A program made the position numbers and the translations under genes. Below, piece by piece: positions 31,475 to 31,694 of a stretch of 31,694 nt of DNA. Origin of the DNA: CANNBR01 sp964592275 (GTDB taxonomy: Bacteria; Babelota; Babeliae; Babelales; CAIQNR01); the NCBI GenBank assembly GCA_964592275.1, contig CAZQDJ010000012.1, positions 1-31,694 on the forward strand, given 5' to 3'. Under the pieces are notes generated by a model. It ran no database searches. It was given only the letters and a program-made list of their open reading frames with translations, and was not told where the DNA came from. How positions within the stretch are numbered: position 1 is the stretch's first letter; each line of letters begins with the position of its first letter.

Positions 31475-31503
31475 TTGACAAAACGATGGAGTCCTATTAC
31501 ATT
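31475..31503 (+). promoter_or_regulatory. Candidate spoVG promoter
   Basis: TTGACA and TACATT are separated by 17 bases, directly after the rsmH stop and about 65 bases before the spoVG ATG. Confidence 0.6.
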
Positions 31504-31566
31504 TAAGTGCGACATGTGGTTTACCCGAAGTAGTGGGTCATTCATGAGGCAAAAGGTTCAATAATT

Positions 31567-31694
31567 ATGAAAATAACAGAAGTTAAAATCTATCCGGCAA
31601 AAGAAAGTGGTACACGTTTAAAAGCGTATGCAACGATCGTATTTGAAAACGCCTTTATCGTCCGTGATTTGAAAGTCATTGAAGGAGAAAAAGG
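31567..31694 (+). CDS. spoVG: SpoVG family nucleic-acid-binding regulator, 5' part only
   Basis: The first 42 codons are present, and the gene runs off the window end. The start MKITEVKIYPAKESG, then LKAYATIVFENAFIVRDLKVIEG, is characteristic of SpoVG. These small proteins bind DNA or RNA and act as regulators in many bacteria, including non-sporulating ones. The ATG has only a weak AAAGG site upstream. A good promoter precedes it. Confidence 0.9.
   Translation, partial: MKITEVKIYPAKESGTRLKAYATIVFENAFIVRDLKVIEGEK

Noticed and set aside
31472..31566. tRNA gene between rsmH and spoVG
   Set aside because: The stretch is explained by a promoter and leader. No acceptor stem or anticodon arm can be formed.

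Overview
The window looks like a chromosome segment from an AT-rich, host-associated bacterium with a reduced but diderm-type cell. I infer a relative of Dependentiae (TM6). The inference rests on conserved housekeeping genes (lepA, gyrA, dprA, rpmF, gltX, ftsK, murF, rsmH, spoVG) scattered among many unrecognised proteins with signal peptides, one outer-membrane barrel, toxin-antitoxin modules and palindromic dispersed repeats. No 16S gene or other decisive taxonomic marker is present. Stops are mostly TAA/TAG, with a few genuine TGA stops, so the standard code fits. I saw no tRNA, rRNA, CRISPR array, transposase or prophage.

Layout. 1-295: dispersed repeat modules. 296-5630: a large secreted Pro/Thr-rich protein on the minus strand, then three short secreted proteins on the plus strand. 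5706-8729: lepA (minus) and, just upstream of it, a three-gene cassette containing a HepT/MntA toxin-antitoxin pair; a 42-bp promoter-bearing direct repeat lies on both sides of the cassette. 8784-9668: a secreted protein with eukaryotic PP1-docking-like motifs. 9908-12655: gyrA. 12710-14381: a duplicated pair of small paralogous genes, interrupted by a HigBA-like module whose toxin is broken by a stop. 14471-19572 (plus): dprA, rpmF, a TPR membrane protein, gltX, a FabD-like protein and an ACP-like protein. 19668-21227 (minus): outer-membrane barrel protein. 21574-25113 (plus): divergent uppP and ftsK, with a MITE-like element on each side of ftsK. 25449-28890 (minus): three secreted proteins and a roughly 580-bp repeat-rich gap. 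29114 to the end (plus): murF, rsmH and the start of spoVG.

The most interesting signals are three. (1) The FabD-like and ACP-like genes are adjacent, full-length and in frame, but both lack their catalytic or prosthetic-group serine. This suggests a fatty-acid-synthesis pair turned to a non-catalytic role. (2) The dispersed palindromic repeats between genes also occur in frame inside rsmH and ftsK, like the protein-coding palindromic elements of Rickettsia. (3) Two toxin-antitoxin modules sit inside duplications of neighbouring DNA, one of which duplicated a promoter. All functional statements come from reading motifs by eye; no search was run.
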